DNA of 64,000 bases from an uncultured Pseudomonadota bacterium (GTDB taxonomy: Bacteria; Pseudomonadota; Gammaproteobacteria; Ga0077536): positions 99,036 to 163,035 of the forward strand of contig CAIKBL010000027.1 in assembly GCA_903825645.1 (NCBI GenBank), given 5' to 3'. A program made the translations under genes and the position numbers. This document shows, piece after piece, positions 60,296 through 64,000 of the stretch. The notes below the pieces were generated by a model. It had not been told where the DNA came from and ran no database searches. It saw nothing but the letters and a program-made list of their open reading frames with translations. How positions within the stretch are numbered: the first letter of the stretch is position 1; each line of letters starts with the position of its first letter.

Positions 60296-61024
60296 TCATC
60301 CTTCCGGGACCGTGCCGCGGGGTAGGCGCGGACCGAACAGGGCAGTCCCGATCCGCACCAGCGTGGCGCCCTCGGTGATGGCCGCTTCGAAATCCGCGGA
60401 GGTCCCCATCGACAGCGTATCCAACGCCCCGCCGCAGGTGGCCAGACAGTCGCGCAGCGCCGCGAACGACGCCCGCGCGCGCGCAGGGTCGGCCTGTGGC
60501 GCCGGCATGCCCATCAGGCCCCGGAGCCGCAGGCGCGGCAGGCGGTCGATGGCGGCGACCAGCGCCGCCACTGCCGGCAAGTCGATGCCGCTCTTGCTGG
60601 CCTCCTGATTCAGGTTCACCTCGATACAGCAATCGAGCGGCGCGAGGTGGTCCGGACGCTGTGCGCTGAGCCGCTCCGCGAGCCGCAGGCGATCGAGGCT
60701 GTGGACCCACGAAAAGTGGGTCGCGACCTCGCGGGTTTTGTTCGATTGCAGCCGGCCGATAAAGTGCCAGCTCAAGTCTTCACCCCGAAGCGCCGCAATT
60801 TTAGGCAGGGCCTCTTGGACATAGTTCTCGCCGAACGCCCGCTGGCCCTGTCGGAGCAGGTCACGCAGGGCATCGATCGGTTGTCCCTTACTGACGGCGA
60901 GTAGCGTGAGGGTGCCCGGATCCCGACCGGCTGCGACCGCGGCGCTGACCATCCGTCGACGGATACGGGCGAGTCCGGTTTCGGCGGTGGGCGGGGAAAC
61001 GACGATGGGCGCATCGCGTGACAT
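60296..61024 (-). CDS. PLP homeostasis protein YggS
   Basis: A 242-residue PLP-binding TIM-barrel (PLPBP/YggS). The PLP lysine lies in LLAVSKGQP; other marks are RAFGENYVQEALPK, WHFIGRLQSNKTR, and CCIEVNLNQEASKSGI with LSMGTSADFEAAI. Soluble, balances pyridoxal phosphate. First gene of the minus-strand block, divergent from pilT. Confidence 0.96.
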   Translation of the reverse strand: MSRDAPIVVSPPTAETGLARIRRRMVSAAVAAGRDPGTLTLLAVSKGQPIDALRDLLRQGQRAFGENYVQEALPKIAALRGEDLSWHFIGRLQSNKTREVATHFSWVHSLDRLRLAERLSAQRPDHLAPLDCCIEVNLNQEASKSGIDLPAVAALVAAIDRLPRLRLRGLMGMPAPQADPARARASFAALRDCLATCGGALDTLSMGTSADFEAAITEGATLVRIGTALFGPRLPRGTVPEG

Positions 61025-61140
61025 GACATTTTGCCGGCTGAATGGTTAAAGTTGCGAAAACTAGCGAATTAAGATCCGTAACGGGCTGCATTGTAAAGAA
61101 AAGGTTTCGTCGCATCGAAGCTTTTAATTAAGGATAGTGT
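61025..61140. promoter_or_regulatory. Divergent promoter region yggS / pilT
   Basis: About 116 AT-rich bases with the promoters for both units. Exact boxes are not assigned. Confidence 0.5.
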
Positions 61141-62175
61141 ATGGATATCGGCGAATTATTGGCCTTCAGCGTTAAGAATGGCGCCTCGGACTTGCATCTC
61201 TCGGCAGGGTTGCCCCCGATGATCCGCGTGGATGGCGATGTGCGCCGGATTAATGTTCCCGCCATGACGCATACCGAGGTTCATGATTTGGTCTACGACA
61301 TCATGAATGACAAGCAACGCAAGGACTACGAGGAATTCCTCGAATGTGATTTCTCCTTTGAAATCTCGGGTCTGGCGCGGTTCCGCGTCAACGCCTTCAA
61401 CCAGAATCGAGGATCCGGGGCGGTGTTCCGGACGATTCCTTCGGTGATTTTAAGTCTCGAAGATCTGAAAGCGCCGCCAATTTTTCAGGAAATCGCCGAC
61501 TATCCACGCGGTGTCGTGCTGGTGACGGGGCCGACCGGCTCCGGCAAATCCACCACCCTCGCGGCGATGGTCAACCACAAGAACGAAACGGATTATGGCC
61601 ATATCCTGACCGTTGAAGATCCCATCGAATTCGTGCACCAAAGCAAGAAGTGCCTGATCAACCAACGTGAGGTCCATCGCGACACCCTGGGTTTCAACGA
61701 AGCCTTACGCTCTGCGCTGCGCGAAGACCCGGATACCATTCTGGTCGGCGAAATGCGCGATTTGGAGACCATCCGGCTCGCCCTGACCGCGGCGGAAACC
61801 GGCCATCTAGTGTTCGGCACGCTGCATACGAGCTCCGCGGCAAAAACCATCGATCGGGTCGTCGACGTTTTCCCCGGCGAGGAAAAGGACATGGTGCGTG
61901 CCATGCTTTCTGAGTCGCTGCGTGCGGTGATTGCCCAAACCCTGTTGAAGAAAAATGGCGGGGGGCGTGTCGCTGCCCACGAAATCATGATTGGGACACC
62001 GGCGATCCGCAATTTGATTCGGGAGAACCGCATCCCGCAGATGTATTCCGCCATCCAGACCGGCCAACAGTATGGTATGCAAACCCTTGATCAATGCCTG
62101 CAGCAGTTGGTTCAGCGCGGCTTGGTCACGAAAACAGATGCCCGCATGAAGGCTCAGAACAAAGATCTTTTCTAA
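61141..62175 (+). CDS. pilT: Type IV pilus retraction ATPase PilT
   Basis: A 344-residue hexameric ATPase that powers pilus retraction and twitching. Walker A GPTGSGKSTT (around residue 130), the Asp-rich ILTVEDPIEF box, Walker B LVGEMRDLETIRLAL and the His boxes TGHLVFGTLHTSSA. N-terminal SDLHLSAGLPPMIRVDGDV is canonical. Divergent from yggS, as in pseudomonads. Confidence 0.97.
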   Translation: MDIGELLAFSVKNGASDLHLSAGLPPMIRVDGDVRRINVPAMTHTEVHDLVYDIMNDKQRKDYEEFLECDFSFEISGLARFRVNAFNQNRGSGAVFRTIPSVILSLEDLKAPPIFQEIADYPRGVVLVTGPTGSGKSTTLAAMVNHKNETDYGHILTVEDPIEFVHQSKKCLINQREVHRDTLGFNEALRSALREDPDTILVGEMRDLETIRLALTAAETGHLVFGTLHTSSAAKTIDRVVDVFPGEEKDMVRAMLSESLRAVIAQTLLKKNGGGRVAAHEIMIGTPAIRNLIRENRIPQMYSAIQTGQQYGMQTLDQCLQQLVQRGLVTKTDARMKAQNKDLF

Positions 62176-62276
62176 CCACCGGCGCGTCTAGTTTGTCCGG
62201 CTAGGCCGGCCCCCTCATCGCATAGCACCGGACCTTACGGCAGGTTGGCCCTACGGTTTCCGACAGGAGCATAGAC

Positions 62277-63440
62277 ATGGAAAGAGAACAGGCAATCAAA
62301 TATATCCGGGATCTGCTCAAGCTCCTGATCGACAAAAAAGGGTCGGATTTGTTTGTCACGGTGGATTTTCCCCCCGCGATCAAGGTGGATGGCAAGATTA
62401 CCCCGGTGTCCAAAACAAAGCTCACGTCTGACAACACCAAGGCACTGACGCAAGCGATCATGAACGATCGCCAACTGCGCGAATACGAAGCGACCAATGA
62501 ATGTAATTTTGCTATCGCCCCGGCGGGTATTGGACGTTTCCGGGTCAACGCCTTTGTTCAGCAAAGTCACGCGGGCATGGTCTTGCGGACGATCGAGACC
62601 ACAGTGCCTACCCTGAGCCGTCTCTCACTGCCGACGGTCATGCAAGAGATTTCGATGGCCAAGCAGGGGCTGGTGATTTTGGTTGGTGGTACCGGCTCTG
62701 GTAAATCGACCTCGCTCGCGGCCATGATCAATCACCGCAATGAGCATAGTTTCGGTCATATCATCACGATTGAAGATCCCATCGAATTCGTCCATCCGCA
62801 CAAAAACTGCATCATCATGCAGCGCGAGGTGGGGATCGACACGAATGACTGGGGGATCGCCCTCAAGAACAGCCTGCGGCAGGCGCCGGACGTCATCCTG
62901 CTGGGGGAAATCCGCGATCGCGAGACCATGGAGTTCTGTCTAGCCTTCGCCGAGACCGGCCATCTCGTGATGGCGACCCTGCATGCGAACAGTGCCAACC
63001 AGGCGCTCGATCGCATCGTCAATTTCTTCCCGCAGGATCGGCATCCGCAGCTGTTCATGGACATTTCCATGAACGTGAAGGCCTTCATCTCGCAACGGCT
63101 CTTGAAGAAAGCCGATGGCAAAGGGCGCATCGCCGCGGTGGAAGTGATGCTCAACTCCCCGCTCATTGCCGATCTCATTCTCAAGGGGGAGATCGCCCTG
63201 ATTAAGGAAATCATGGCTAAATCGAATGAGCTCGGCATGAAAACTTTCGATCAGGCACTTTTCGATCTCTACGAGAGCCATCAAATCAGTTACGAAGACG
63301 CGCTGCGCAATGCCGACTCGATGAATGAATTACGCCTGCGGATCAAGTTGCAGGGGACGACGGCCAAGGCAAGCGACAAATTCGAAGGGCTCGATTATCT
63401 TGAGCTTGAAACCACCTCAGACAAGACCATGCGCCGCTGA
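62277..63440 (+). CDS. pilU: Type IV pilus ATPase PilU
   Basis: A 387-residue PilT-dependent retraction ATPase paralogue. Walker A GGTGSGKSTS, ITIEDPIEFVHPHKNC, Walker B LLGEIRDRETMEFCL and TGHLVMATLHANSANQALDR. The C-terminus is longer than PilT, with LRLRIKLQG. It follows pilT after about 100 bases. Confidence 0.96.
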   Translation: MEREQAIKYIRDLLKLLIDKKGSDLFVTVDFPPAIKVDGKITPVSKTKLTSDNTKALTQAIMNDRQLREYEATNECNFAIAPAGIGRFRVNAFVQQSHAGMVLRTIETTVPTLSRLSLPTVMQEISMAKQGLVILVGGTGSGKSTSLAAMINHRNEHSFGHIITIEDPIEFVHPHKNCIIMQREVGIDTNDWGIALKNSLRQAPDVILLGEIRDRETMEFCLAFAETGHLVMATLHANSANQALDRIVNFFPQDRHPQLFMDISMNVKAFISQRLLKKADGKGRIAAVEVMLNSPLIADLILKGEIALIKEIMAKSNELGMKTFDQALFDLYESHQISYEDALRNADSMNELRLRIKLQGTTAKASDKFEGLDYLELETTSDKTMRR

Positions 63441-63459
63441 TCGCGGTAGGGAGTGACGG

Positions 63460-64000
63460 ATGGACATTACCCCTTATCTCAGGCTGCTGCAGGACAAGCG
63501 CGGATCCGATCTTTTCTTCAGCGCCGGCGCGGCGGTCAAAATAAAAATTGAAGGGGTGGTCAGCTCGGTCGGCAAAACGGTCTTGACGGGCGAGCTCACG
63601 CGCGCCGCGGCCTACGGGCTGATGACTCCGGCACAGCTGAGCCAGTTTGAGCACACAATGGAAGCCGATTTCGCCCTCGTACTGCCGGAGCGTGCGGCGC
63701 GTTTTCGGGTCAATGTGTTCCGGCAACGGGGTGACGTGAGCATGGTGCTGAGGCTCATTCCTTCCAAGATCCCGACGATTGATGAGCTCGGTTTGCCGGA
63801 GGTGCTCAAATCGCTGGTGCTGCACCGGCGAGGCTTGGTGCTCATGGTGGGGGCGACCGGCTCCGGCAAATCGACGACGTTGGCGGCCATGGTGAATGAG
63901 CGCAACGCGAAAATGTCCGGACACATCCTGACCATCGAAGATCCGATCGAATTCTCACACCCCAATCTGAAATCCGTGATCAATCAGCGCGAGATTGGGG
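63460..64000 (+). CDS. Third PilT/PilU-type ATPase (cut by right edge)
   Basis: The first 180 residues of a further PilT-like ATPase: MDITPYLRLLQDKRGSDLFF, an N-terminal PAS-like domain with VKIKIEGVVSSVGK, then Walker A GATGSGKSTT and ILTIEDPIEFSHPN. It starts 19 bases after pilU, with AGGGAG before the ATG, so it is probably in the same transcript. Together with PilT and PilU this makes three retraction-type ATPases in tandem. It reads closer to PilU than PilT in general character. The end lies outside the window. Confidence 0.93.
   Translation, partial: MDITPYLRLLQDKRGSDLFFSAGAAVKIKIEGVVSSVGKTVLTGELTRAAAYGLMTPAQLSQFEHTMEADFALVLPERAARFRVNVFRQRGDVSMVLRLIPSKIPTIDELGLPEVLKSLVLHRRGLVLMVGATGSGKSTTLAAMVNERNAKMSGHILTIEDPIEFSHPNLKSVINQREIG

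Noticed and set aside
62176-62276. CCGGC-TAG-GCCGG hairpin between pilT and pilU as terminator
   Set aside because: Short stem with no T tract; pilU probably shares the pilT transcript.

Overview
The window reads as a gammaproteobacterial chromosome segment. The evidence is a SlmA-type nucleoid-occlusion regulator, a CRP homologue divergent from an OsmC/YhfA protein, the yggS-proC-yggT-metX-metW block divergent from pilT-pilU, and a coaBC-algC-argB-slmA-pyrE neighbourhood. Gene order resembles pseudomonad and xanthomonad-like gammaproteobacteria, but I cannot name a genus. Most genes are GC-rich; a few stretches (about 19.6-20.7 kb and 48.5-49.6 kb) are visibly AT-richer and look acquired.

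Layout. 0-9.7 kb: end of an amidohydrolase, a crotonase, murI, sulfate activation (cysD, cysNC), a double-hotdog thioesterase-like protein, a zinc alcohol dehydrogenase, surE and xthA. 9.7-23.4 kb: an accessory catabolic region with an acyl-CoA synthetase, two luciferase-like monooxygenases, an acyl-CoA dehydrogenase, two more crotonases and an old-yellow-enzyme reductase, interspersed with a methyltransferase, a CBS protein, a DUF808 membrane protein and secreted proteins. 24-27.5 kb: small, surface and broken genes (DUF4236, a frameshifted PEP-CTERM protein, the 3' end of an IS3-family element inserted in a PIN-toxin gene, a truncated integrase) ending at an elongator tRNA-Met. 27.7-30.7 kb: a CRP-like regulator, an OsmC protein, a PAS/degenerate-GGDEF protein and metF. 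31-36.6 kb: tkt-gap-pgk followed by an MFS transporter. 36.6-44.9 kb: an RluB-like pseudouridine synthase, two ABC-2 type transporter modules (one Gld-like) meeting at mutM, and a fatty-acid desaturase closed by a strong terminator. 45-49.6 kb: a decayed integrative element with an integrase, a multiply frameshifted relaxase, an intact ParDE pair and a frameshifted SET-domain gene. 49.9-64 kb: core genes rpmG, rpmB, coaBC, algC, argB, slmA, pyrE, metW, metX, yggT, proC, yggS, pilT, pilU and a third PilT-type ATPase cut by the right edge.

How the genes fit together. The first 23 kb suggest activation and beta-oxidation-like breakdown of unusual acyl or cyclic substrates (CoA ligation, dehydrogenation, hydration, flavin monooxygenation) beside assimilatory sulfate activation. 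The tkt-gap-pgk cluster serves pentose-phosphate, glycolytic or Calvin-type carbon flow. The right-hand 14 kb is conserved housekeeping plus twitching-motility ATPases. I did not find a clearly new multi-gene defence or signalling system. The best leads are the CRP homologue with an altered adenine-contact pair, the dense genetic wreckage at tRNA-Met, the decayed conjugative element that keeps an intact toxin-antitoxin pair and a SET-domain cargo gene, the tandem third PilT paralogue, and several perfect inverted repeats in promoter regions.
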